DNA from: Pontibacter rufus
GTDB lineage: Bacteria > Bacteroidota > Bacteroidia > Cytophagales > Hymenobacteraceae
Direction: 5' to 3'
Length of the DNA stretch: 64,000 nt
Assembly (NCBI RefSeq): GCF_015694705.1
Contig: NZ_JADQDR010000004.1
Location: 1-64,000, forward strand
Positions 57,214 to 64,000 of this stretch are shown here, piece after piece; position 1 is the stretch's first letter, and each line of letters begins with the position of its first letter. The notes under the pieces were generated by a model. The model saw nothing but the letters and a program-made list of their open reading frames with translations, had not been told where the DNA came from and did no database searches. The position numbers were made by a program, and so were the translations under genes.

Positions 57214-57888
57214 ATGCATGTACTAATTGTGGAAGACGAGGTGAGCCTGGCAAAGGAGTTGGTGCACTTTCTGTCGCAGGAGCATTATAAGTGTGATTGG
57301 GCGGCGAACGGCCGCGATGCCTCCGAGAAAATAGCTGTGAATTTATATGATTTTATCTTACTGGATTTGGGCCTGCCCGATTACAACGGCCTGACGCTGC
57401 TGCAGGAAGCCAGGCAGCTGGAGCACGAACCGGCTATTCTCATTTTAACGGCACGCGGATCGCTGGAGGAGCGCATTGAAGGACTGGACCTGGGTGCAGA
57501 TGATTACCTGCCAAAACCTTTTTCGCTGCTGGAGCTGCAGGCACGCATGCAGGCCGTATTGCGACGCAAATTCAAAGTTAAATCGTCGGTGCTGGCGTTC
57601 CATGGTTTGGAGCTGGACAGCAGCACCCGCCGCGTAAGTTATCAGGACACCGAAATAAACCTCACCAAGAAGGAGTATGATCTGCTGCATTACCTGCTCC
57701 TGCACAAAAACCGCATTCTTACCAGACTACAGCTGACGGAGCATATCTGGGGCAACATTCTGGAAGACGATTATGACTCGAATTACATTGACGTACACAT
57801 CAAGAACCTGCGCAAAAAGCTCGCTTCCTATGTGTCGGGCGAGTGGCTGGAAACGGTGCGCGGCGTAGGTTACCGGCTAATTCAGTAA
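57214..57888 (+). CDS. OmpR-family response regulator
   Basis: A 224-residue protein starting MHVLIVEDEVSLAKEL. The phosphoacceptor is D51 in YDFILLDLGLPDYNG and the conserved Lys is in DYLPKPFSLLEL. A C-terminal winged helix ends in NYIDVHIKNLRKKLASY and TVRGVGYRL. I chose this ATG because an upstream extension would run into the previous gene. The kinase gene begins one base after its stop, so the pair is cotranscribed. Confidence 0.92.
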   Translation: MHVLIVEDEVSLAKELVHFLSQEHYKCDWAANGRDASEKIAVNLYDFILLDLGLPDYNGLTLLQEARQLEHEPAILILTARGSLEERIEGLDLGADDYLPKPFSLLELQARMQAVLRRKFKVKSSVLAFHGLELDSSTRRVSYQDTEINLTKKEYDLLHYLLLHKNRILTRLQLTEHIWGNILEDDYDSNYIDVHIKNLRKKLASYVSGEWLETVRGVGYRLIQ

Positions 57889-57889
57889 T

Positions 57890-59206
57890 ATGCGGCTACA
57901 ATCCAAGCTCACCCTTTTCAGTGCAGCTTCTAAAATTATTATTTTTCTCCTGCTGGTACTGGTGCTACCGCCGCTCATCCATAAGGTGGCCCTGCATAAT
58001 ACCGATGAGCGCCTGCTTCAGAAAAAGGAGCAGGTGCTGCGTATAGTGGAGGAGCAGGGAATCGGAAATTTCATAGCTGAAGGCGATAACAGCGCCTACG
58101 GAAGCTACAACCTCCTGAAAGAAGAGTTTATATCCTTGGAGCAGGTGCCCGCCGGCCAGGAAGTAAACTCCATAGAGAACAGCCTGCGCAAAGTAGAGGA
58201 CGAGGTGGTGGATTACCGGGTGCTGAGCCTTACGTTTCAGATAGATGATCAGACATATCTGCTGGAGATTGGCCGGAGCATCGCCACCATCCGCGAAAGC
58301 ATCGACATACTTCAGCAATATGCCCTGATTTTCCTGGTGGTTGTGGTCGTGCTGACCGCTTTCGTAGATCTGGCTTTCAATAAAATACTGCTTCGCCCGC
58401 TGTCGCTTATCATCAGGCGGCTGCAGCGCATCGGTCACCCCGGCACCTTCCAACCCAAGCAACTGCATACTTCCACCAAAGATTTTATCTACCTGAATGA
58501 TACCATCAACAGTATGATGGGGCAGGTGCAGGCTGCTTTTCTGAAAGAGAAGGAGTTTATCGGCAATGTATCGCACGAGCTGCTCACCCCGATTTCTATC
58601 CTGCAGAACCGCATGGAAAACCTGCTGGCAGATCCCGAAACGCCAGAGCACCTGCTCGTGAAGCTGGTAGATAACCAGCGCACGCTGCACCGGCTCAAAA
58701 GCATCGTTCAGGCACTGCTGCTTATCTCGCGCATCGAGAACGAACAGTACCTGAAGAACGAGGCAATAGACATAAAAACGCTGGCCGAAGAGGTGGCAGA
58801 GGAAATAAGAGATCGCGCCGAAGCCAGGGAAGTAGAACTCTCTGTTGCCATAGCGGACGACTGGACACTGCCGCAGGGAAATGAATCGCTGCTGTTCACG
58901 ATGCTGTTTAACGTGGTAAACAACGCTATCAAGTATAACCGTCCGGGCGGAAAGGTTATGATAGAAGGGCGCGTTATGGATAAAGCATACGAACTCTGCA
59001 TTATCGATACCGGAGTAGGCATAGCAGCAGAGCAACTGCCGCATATTTTCAGCCGCTTTAAACGGCTCCACGCTCCAGACGGCGAAAGTCATGGCCTGGG
59101 CTTGCCCATTGTACAAACCATCGCGCAGTTTCACCGCATTAAACTCACTGTTGATTCTGTACCTGGAGCGGGCACAACCTTCTGCTTCCGGTTTCCGGGT
59201 GCCTGA
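57890..59206 (+). CDS. Sensor histidine kinase partner
   Basis: A 438-residue membrane kinase with helices near residues 15-35 and 143-165 flanking a periplasmic sensor of about 105 residues, then a HAMP-like linker. The H-box FIGNVSHELLTPIS has phosphoacceptor H229, followed by N-box NVVNNAIKYN, G1 DTGVGIA and G2 GLGLPIV. It should phosphorylate the adjacent regulator. The signal is unknown; the two envelope proteins just upstream are candidate targets or signals. Confidence 0.92.
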   Translation: MRLQSKLTLFSAASKIIIFLLLVLVLPPLIHKVALHNTDERLLQKKEQVLRIVEEQGIGNFIAEGDNSAYGSYNLLKEEFISLEQVPAGQEVNSIENSLRKVEDEVVDYRVLSLTFQIDDQTYLLEIGRSIATIRESIDILQQYALIFLVVVVVLTAFVDLAFNKILLRPLSLIIRRLQRIGHPGTFQPKQLHTSTKDFIYLNDTINSMMGQVQAAFLKEKEFIGNVSHELLTPISILQNRMENLLADPETPEHLLVKLVDNQRTLHRLKSIVQALLLISRIENEQYLKNEAIDIKTLAEEVAEEIRDRAEAREVELSVAIADDWTLPQGNESLLFTMLFNVVNNAIKYNRPGGKVMIEGRVMDKAYELCIIDTGVGIAAEQLPHIFSRFKRLHAPDGESHGLGLPIVQTIAQFHRIKLTVDSVPGAGTTFCFRFPGA

Positions 59207-59319
59207 TGCCGCACCTTTGCCTGTCTATAAAACTTTTCTTTCACTCTTTTCCGAACTATATCTGCTGTTTTACCGCATAAAGGAATCAGTATCTTTAAGC
59301 AGTTATACTTTAGACGCAC

Positions 59320-60195
59320 ATGAAGGTAGGATTTATAGGATTAGGCCTTATGGGCAGCCGCATGGCCGCCAACTTACAGAAAGCCGGGCACGAGTTGGTA
59401 GTATACAACCGCACACAGCAAAGGGCAGACGAAGTGGTAAACAAGGGCGCCACCCGCGCGCAGTCGCCGGAAGAGGTGGCGCAGCAATACCGGGTGCTGT
59501 TTACCATACTCTCTACACCTGAGGCAGTGGAAGATGTGGCGCTCGGCCACGATGGCTTTCTGAAAGCACTGCCGGGCAACTCGCTTTGGGTAAACTGTAG
59601 TACCGTGAACCCCTCTTTCGCTATAAAGATGGCCCAACACGCCCGGAAAATGGGCCAGCGCTACCTTGATGCCCCGGTATCCGGCACGACAGGACCTGCC
59701 GAAAAAGGCGAGCTGGTTTTTTTAATCGGCGGCGATGCAGCTGACATCGAACAGGTGCAGGAGTTGCTGGATGTGATGGGCAAAGAAACAGTGCACGTAG
59801 GCGAACACGGACAGGGCTCAGGCATGAAAATGGCCAACAACATGATGCTGGCGCAGGCGATGACAGCTTTTGCCGAAGCGCTTCGGCTGGGAACTTCGCT
59901 CGGCATTTCAGAGGAAATGCTCTGTAAAACCCTGCTGAACGGACCGGCGGCAGCTCCTTATCTCAAGCTAAAACAGCCGAAGATTTTGAGCCGCGACTTC
60001 TCGCCACAGTTCCCACTGGAGTGGACGCACAAGGATCTGCACCTGGCCAGCGTATCGGCTTATGAGCAGAGTATTGCCTTACCATCGTTGCAGGCCACCA
60101 AAGAAATTTATGCGCAGGCAAAGCAACAGGGTTTCGGCGAAGAGGACTTTACGGCCGTATACCGGGTATACTTGCCGGACGGAGAGGAAAAGTAA
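59320..60195 (+). CDS. 3-hydroxyisobutyrate dehydrogenase-family oxidoreductase
   Basis: A 291-residue protein opening VGFIGLGLMGSRMAANLQKAGH, the NAD(P)-binding GxGxxG. Also present are the substrate motif DAPVSGTTGPAEKGEL and GSGMKMANNMM with the catalytic Lys. Members reduce or oxidise short beta-hydroxy acids, including succinic semialdehyde. The exact substrate is not evident. Single gene. Confidence 0.87.
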   Translation: MKVGFIGLGLMGSRMAANLQKAGHELVVYNRTQQRADEVVNKGATRAQSPEEVAQQYRVLFTILSTPEAVEDVALGHDGFLKALPGNSLWVNCSTVNPSFAIKMAQHARKMGQRYLDAPVSGTTGPAEKGELVFLIGGDAADIEQVQELLDVMGKETVHVGEHGQGSGMKMANNMMLAQAMTAFAEALRLGTSLGISEEMLCKTLLNGPAAAPYLKLKQPKILSRDFSPQFPLEWTHKDLHLASVSAYEQSIALPSLQATKEIYAQAKQQGFGEEDFTAVYRVYLPDGEEK

Positions 60196-60268
60196 CCGCA
60201 GTTATTGGTATCGTCTGTATCCGAATTTCTATAATCAAGGGATAACCAGAATTAGGCGCTTATCCTTT

Positions 60269-60296
60269 CGCTGGCGCGGGCTTGCAGCCCGTGCCC
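60269..60296 (+). repeat. Single arm of the GCTGGTGCG repeat family
   Basis: CGCTGGCGCGGGCTTGCAGC and the following bases match the arms at 50784 and 33361. No complementary arm was found nearby, so it may be a broken copy. Confidence 0.5.
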
Positions 60297-60373
60297 TTCC
60301 TGCACAGTGCTTTTTTATACTTGTTCAGACACTCGCAGGAGTTGAGCACGCTTCGAGGTCTTTGGAGCAGCCG

Positions 60374-61330
60374 CTATAGCGACAAATAGGGCCGCAGCTT
60401 CTGATACAGTTCCGGCGTTACCAGTTTTATCTGCTGCAGATCTTCTATACTTTTAAACTGGCCGTGCTGCTCCCGGTAGGCCACAATGGCGCGGGCAACA
60501 TTGGAGGTGATGTAGGGATGTGCTTTCAGCTCGTCGGCGGTGGCTGTGTTTATACTTAGCTGTGGCGGGGCATAGGCATCGGGCACAAACGTATACTTGC
60601 GCAGGCTGTCTACCACCTCTGGCGACAGGCCATATACTTCCTGCAGTTGTGCCATACTATGAAAGCCGCCCAAGCCATCCCTATACTTTACAATGCGCGC
60701 CGACAGTTTGCTGCCAATACCCCTGATTTGCTTGAGTTGTGTGGTGTCAGCGGTGTTGATGTTGAAGGGGGCAAGTATAAATTTCTCGCGCGGCGGGCGG
60801 TTGCTGCTCCAGTCCGGACGTGGTTCGGAACGGCTGGAGGCATACTCGCTGCGTTTGCCATACTTACTCGGGCGTTCCTCCGGCAGTTGTATATGAGGAT
60901 AGAGCCGCCGGAAAACGGAATCCGGCAGCCCGTAAATTTTGCCCAGCTCTGCTTTGTAAGTAAAATCGCCTACTTTGCTGCGGTAATTGAGGATGCGTTG
61001 CGCCAGGTACTTCGGCAACCCGAAAGCCTGCCACTCCTCCACCGTCAGCTCGTTTGGGTTGAAAGGCCGCAACGCTACGGTGGCTATTTTATACTTGTCA
61101 TATCTGTTGCCGCGCTGCTCCGGCTGACGGGCCTCCAGTTGTGCCACCAGGCTGTCAAGCGTTTGCTTATCAGCAGTGATGTAATCTGCAGTGGATGGCT
61201 GGTAAAGTTTATTTAAAAGAAATGGTGCTGCCGTGAGCAGCACCATGATGCCTATCAGCCACAGAAAGCCGTTTACTTCGCCTTGTGAAAAGCCAAAGTA
61301 ACGCCGGATCCAGTGCCTGATTTTCCTCAT
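60374..61330 (-). CDS. Helix-hairpin-helix (ComEA-like) membrane-anchored protein
   Basis: About 318 residues from the ATG of MRKIRHWIRRYFGFSQGEVN. An ATG 14 codons upstream would overlap the preceding small gene, so this start is preferred. One hydrophobic helix lies near residues 25-42. Three HhH units follow: VEEWQAFGLPKYLAQRILNYR, FNINTADTTQLKQIRGIGSK and LSINTATADELKAHPYITSN. ComEA-like domains bind double-stranded DNA, often at the cell surface; function here is untested. Confidence 0.82.
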   Translation of the reverse strand: MRKIRHWIRRYFGFSQGEVNGFLWLIGIMVLLTAAPFLLNKLYQPSTADYITADKQTLDSLVAQLEARQPEQRGNRYDKYKIATVALRPFNPNELTVEEWQAFGLPKYLAQRILNYRSKVGDFTYKAELGKIYGLPDSVFRRLYPHIQLPEERPSKYGKRSEYASSRSEPRPDWSSNRPPREKFILAPFNINTADTTQLKQIRGIGSKLSARIVKYRDGLGGFHSMAQLQEVYGLSPEVVDSLRKYTFVPDAYAPPQLSINTATADELKAHPYITSNVARAIVAYREQHGQFKSIEDLQQIKLVTPELYQKLRPYLSL

Positions 61331-61337
61331 TTGTTTT

Positions 61338-61499
61338 TTAAGATTTAGGAAGCTGCCGTTCCGGTTCATCATCGTTGTCGATGTAGGAGTCCGGCTCCGG
61401 CCTTGGCGGGGTGCTCAGCACCTTGTAGAAGAAGTATATTGTCAGCCCGGTCACCATGATGATGGTGGTGAGCATGATGATGAGTGCGGATGTATTCAT
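61338..61499 (-). CDS. metS: MetS-like NSS transporter small subunit
   Basis: A 53-residue protein starting MNTSALIIMLTTIIMVTGLT with one membrane helix, ending in an acidic tail (DSYIDNDDEPERQLPKS). It matches the small MetS-type subunits found with NSS symporters. The start is 6 bases after the transporter stop on the same strand, so the two form an operon. It probably assists the transporter, as MetS does for methionine and alanine uptake in Corynebacterium. Confidence 0.75.
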   Translation of the reverse strand: MNTSALIIMLTTIIMVTGLTIYFFYKVLSTPPRPEPDSYIDNDDEPERQLPKS

Positions 61500-61505
61500 A
61501 GTTTC

Positions 61506-63167
61506 TTAGATTTTCCCTTCTCTCACTCTTTTCTTATAAGCCACATACACCAGCAGTGCGATGCTCAGGAACACGGCAATGAGCAGCACACGCGAGGCAT
61601 TCACATAAAAGAGCGTGTTTTGCAGCCGCTCCACCTCTGCCGGGTTCACTGCCGCAATCGCTTCGGCCAGCTCTTTCTTTAAACTGCTGTTCATCATCTT
61701 CTTGATAATGGAGCTGTCGTCCAGTACCCAGTTGCCGCTAAATGCTGCTCCCCAGTCGCCGCCCTTCGGCGTTACCAGCGAACCGACAAACACCCACAGC
61801 AGCAGCAGCGGGGTGATGAACTTGATGATGAACTTGTAAATACCAGGCACTTTGATGTCAGAACCCGAGGTAATCTCCCGCCAGCCTTTCTTCATGCCAA
61901 ACACCCACGCAAACAGGATAGACTCAAACAAGGCAAAGACCACCAGCGAGACGGTGCCTGCCCAGTAATCATACTCATCAAACACGCCATACTTGAAGAA
62001 GAGCACCGTCGGCATGCCCAGCACAAACACAATGATACCGAAAGACCAGGCGGAAGCTTTGCGGCCCCAGTTGAACTCATCCTGCAGGAAGCCCATCCAG
62101 GGAGTGCCCATGGCCAGCGAAGAAGTGATGCCGGCAAAGAAGAGCAGGCCAAACCACATCACCCCTGAAATGGCACCCAGCACATCTCCCCACTGGAAGA
62201 ACAGGTACGGCAGCGTTTTAAAGGCAAGTCCCAGGCCACCCAGCTGCACCAGTTCTGTTACCCGTTCGATGCCCAGGTAGCCGATGGAGATGGGGATGAG
62301 AATGGCCGCGCCGAGCACCACTTCCACAAACTCGTTCATCCAGCCGGCAGACATGGCATTCAGGGCAATGTCATCCTTGGAGCGCACGTAAGAGGCATAG
62401 CAATGCACGGTGCCCATACCTACCGACAGGGTGAAAAATATTTGTCCGGCAGCAGCCAGCCACACGCTCGGTGACCAGAGCTGCTCGTAATTAGGTGTCC
62501 ACAGATAGTTCAGGCCAACAGAGCTGTCGTTGATGGCTCCGTCCACACCGGCTGTGATGGTCACCCCTTTGTAGGCCAGGAACATGCCGAAGAGGATGAG
62601 CAGGGGCATGCCTACTTTGGCCACGCGCTCCACGCCACCCGAGAGCCCCTGTGAGAGAATGAAGGTGTTGAGCAGCAGGCAAAGTACATAGAAGACGATT
62701 GGCTCCAGCGGAATGCCTAAAGTAGACTTGCCGATGCTGATGTAGGAGTTGAAGAAAGCAGCTACTGCATCCTGGTCCATGCCCTCGAAAGTGCCCACAA
62801 CAGAGTGCAGCATGTAAGAGAGCGTCCAGGATTCTATGTAGCAGTAGTATGCGGCTACGGCTATGTTGGTCCAGATGCCGAACACACCAATATACTTCCA
62901 GAGGCGGTTCTTGTGCATGGTATCCACGATAAAGGGCGTGGAGTGATGGCCGAACTTACCGCCAAAGCGCCCCATCGACCATTCGATCCAAAGAAGTGGA
63001 ATCCCCATCACTAAAAAACAAACAAGATAAGGAATGATGAAGGCACCGCCGCCGTTCTGCACAGCCTGCACCGGAAATCGCAAAAAGTTTCCGAGCCCCA
63101 CTGCGTTGCCGGCCATGGCAAGAATAAGACCCACACGCGAGCCCCAGGATTCTTTGTTAGCACTCAT
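61506..63167 (-). CDS. Sodium-dependent transporter, NSS family
   Basis: A 553-residue membrane protein with about twelve helices. It opens WGSRVGLILAMAGNAVGLGN then FLRFPVQAVQNGGGAFIIPY, the unwound first helix and sodium site of the NSS family (as in LeuT). It should import an amino acid with sodium; together with the MetS-like subunit a methionine or alanine role is possible. It has a longer C-terminal tail with one extra helix than LeuT. Confidence 0.9.
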   Translation of the reverse strand: MSANKESWGSRVGLILAMAGNAVGLGNFLRFPVQAVQNGGGAFIIPYLVCFLVMGIPLLWIEWSMGRFGGKFGHHSTPFIVDTMHKNRLWKYIGVFGIWTNIAVAAYYCYIESWTLSYMLHSVVGTFEGMDQDAVAAFFNSYISIGKSTLGIPLEPIVFYVLCLLLNTFILSQGLSGGVERVAKVGMPLLILFGMFLAYKGVTITAGVDGAINDSSVGLNYLWTPNYEQLWSPSVWLAAAGQIFFTLSVGMGTVHCYASYVRSKDDIALNAMSAGWMNEFVEVVLGAAILIPISIGYLGIERVTELVQLGGLGLAFKTLPYLFFQWGDVLGAISGVMWFGLLFFAGITSSLAMGTPWMGFLQDEFNWGRKASAWSFGIIVFVLGMPTVLFFKYGVFDEYDYWAGTVSLVVFALFESILFAWVFGMKKGWREITSGSDIKVPGIYKFIIKFITPLLLLWVFVGSLVTPKGGDWGAAFSGNWVLDDSSIIKKMMNSSLKKELAEAIAAVNPAEVERLQNTLFYVNASRVLLIAVFLSIALLVYVAYKKRVREGKI

Positions 63168-63338
63168 AGAGGAAGTAGTAGTGTTTGATTATTTTAAGTT
63201 TACTGGTTAACGAACGTCTTTCAAAGCTTACAATATAGGCAAAGCATCTGACTGTGCCATTAGGAATCCGATATTTTTAATATTCCAATACAGAAAAGGG
63301 CTGAAACCGGAAGAAGCGGAAACAGCAGGTAGAAGCGT

Positions 63339-64000
63339 TTACGCCTCTGTCTGGCCGGCCACAATGCGAATGCCTTCCCTGAAAGTATGGGGCTGGTAAC
63401 CAAGCACGTGCTGTGCTTTGCTGATGTTAAAACCGGTGCGGGCCGGGCGCCGGGCTGCCTGCGAAAAAGTGGAACCATCAGCTCTATCTATAAAAGATTT
63501 GTCGAGACCGAAATATTCGGCTACCTGCAGGGCCATGTCGTAGGGGGTGAGCAGTTCGCTGCCGGAAATGTTGTAAATGCCCTCCGCGTTGTGCGCCACC
63601 GCCAGCCAGCAGCCCATGGCCAGATCCTCGGCCAGCGTGGGCGTCCGGAACTGGTCCGTCACGACCTTTATTACTTTTTCCGCCCGCAGGCTGTCGCGCA
63701 CCCACAGCACGATGTTAGATCGGCCATAATCGTGCACTACGCCATACACCAGCACCGTGCGTAGTATAGCCCATTTGCAGGAGGCTTTCCGGACAATCTC
63801 CTCAGCCAGAAGTTTCGTTTCGCCATAAAAATTTACCGGGTTGGCTTCCGCTTCTTCGGTATAAGGCCCGTCTTCGCCATCAAAAATAAAATCGGTGGAC
63901 ACATGGATGAGGTGTACGTTATACTTCTCGCAGGCATCCACCAGATACTGCACCGCATCGCGGTTCAGCTTCAGCGCGCCTTCACGGTCGCTTTCGCATT
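63339..64000 (-). CDS. RmlD-family sugar-nucleotide reductase, 5' part outside the window
   Basis: At least 220 residues, open at the right edge; reading back to the edge gives CESDREGALKLNRDAVQYLV, so the start lies outside. The catalytic Tyr-x3-Lys is in NFYGETKLLAEE, preceded by HVSTDFIFDGEDGPYTEEAE. These match dTDP-4-dehydrorhamnose reductase-type enzymes. The N-terminal NAD(P)-binding motif is outside the window. It could supply rhamnose or a related sugar, possibly for the polysaccharide locus 15 kb away. Confidence 0.82.
   Translation of the reverse strand, partial: CESDREGALKLNRDAVQYLVDACEKYNVHLIHVSTDFIFDGEDGPYTEEAEANPVNFYGETKLLAEEIVRKASCKWAILRTVLVYGVVHDYGRSNIVLWVRDSLRAEKVIKVVTDQFRTPTLAEDLAMGCWLAVAHNAEGIYNISGSELLTPYDMALQVAEYFGLDKSFIDRADGSTFSQAARRPARTGFNISKAQHVLGYQPHTFREGIRIVAGQTEA

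Overview
The window looks like a chromosomal segment of a Bacteroidetes bacterium, most likely from the Hymenobacteraceae (Pontibacter-like). This is inferred from the gene content: gldH directly behind a PSP1/RicT gene, a DUF5695 protein and a GH127 enzyme with secretion signals, a Wzi-type capsule protein, genes mostly without strong Shine-Dalgarno sequences, and short interspersed repeats of the kind common in this phylum. No rRNA, tRNA or CRISPR array was recognised.

Region 1 (1-9.2 kb) is an accessory island. It starts with the 5' part of a probable tyrosine recombinase and a zinc-finger protein. An overlapping minus-strand jetABCD operon follows (SMC-family Wadjet plasmid-defence system). 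jetB is split by a frameshift at an A4G6 run that also fits a -1 slippery site. The operon lies between two copies of a roughly 100-bp element that share a 35-bp core followed by a hairpin. The hairpin stems differ in sequence but both still pair. Two IS3-type relics lie nearby, one of them reduced to a MITE-like 268 bp.

Region 2 (9.2-16.4 kb) is a minus-strand arabinan-type glycan cluster: GH127 with LamG, DUF5695, then GH43. Region 3 (16.9-28.2 kb) holds a rifamycin phosphotransferase (rph), a decayed small gene, a tandem GNAT acetyltransferase, a zinc alcohol dehydrogenase, a secreted SMP-30-like propeller, ricT-gldH, a membrane endonuclease/phosphatase-family protein and cspA. Several of these are separated by long, near-perfect palindromic terminators.

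Region 4 (28.6-30.4 kb) encodes a 583-residue Gly/Ser/Gln/Tyr/Asn-rich protein that resembles the low-complexity domain of eukaryotic FUS. Region 5 (31.5-48.3 kb) is a Wzx/Wzy-dependent exopolysaccharide locus: initiating phosphoglycosyl transferase, Wza-like export lipoprotein, Wzc-like tyrosine autokinase, flippase, polymerase, four glycosyltransferases including a WecB/TagA/CpsF type, a decayed gene, and Wzi on the opposite strand. The 37.1-44.4 kb core is visibly AT-rich and was probably acquired or exchanged as a cassette.

Region 6 (48.3-64 kb) holds an NmrA-like reductase, a 1314-residue DUF4011-type SF1 helicase with a possible C-terminal nuclease, a secreted repeat protein next to an outer-membrane-like protein and a two-component system, a 3-hydroxyisobutyrate dehydrogenase-family enzyme, a helix-hairpin-helix protein, a MetS-like small subunit with its NSS sodium symporter, and a 5'-truncated RmlD-family gene. 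Gaps in regions 4-6 carry at least three families of small interspersed repeats, including a MITE-like element with terminal inverted repeats.

The best leads for new biology are the jetB frameshift, the paired structured elements around Wadjet, the FUS-like protein, the repeat-protein/two-component cluster, and the motif TTTATACTTG that recurs in core regions.
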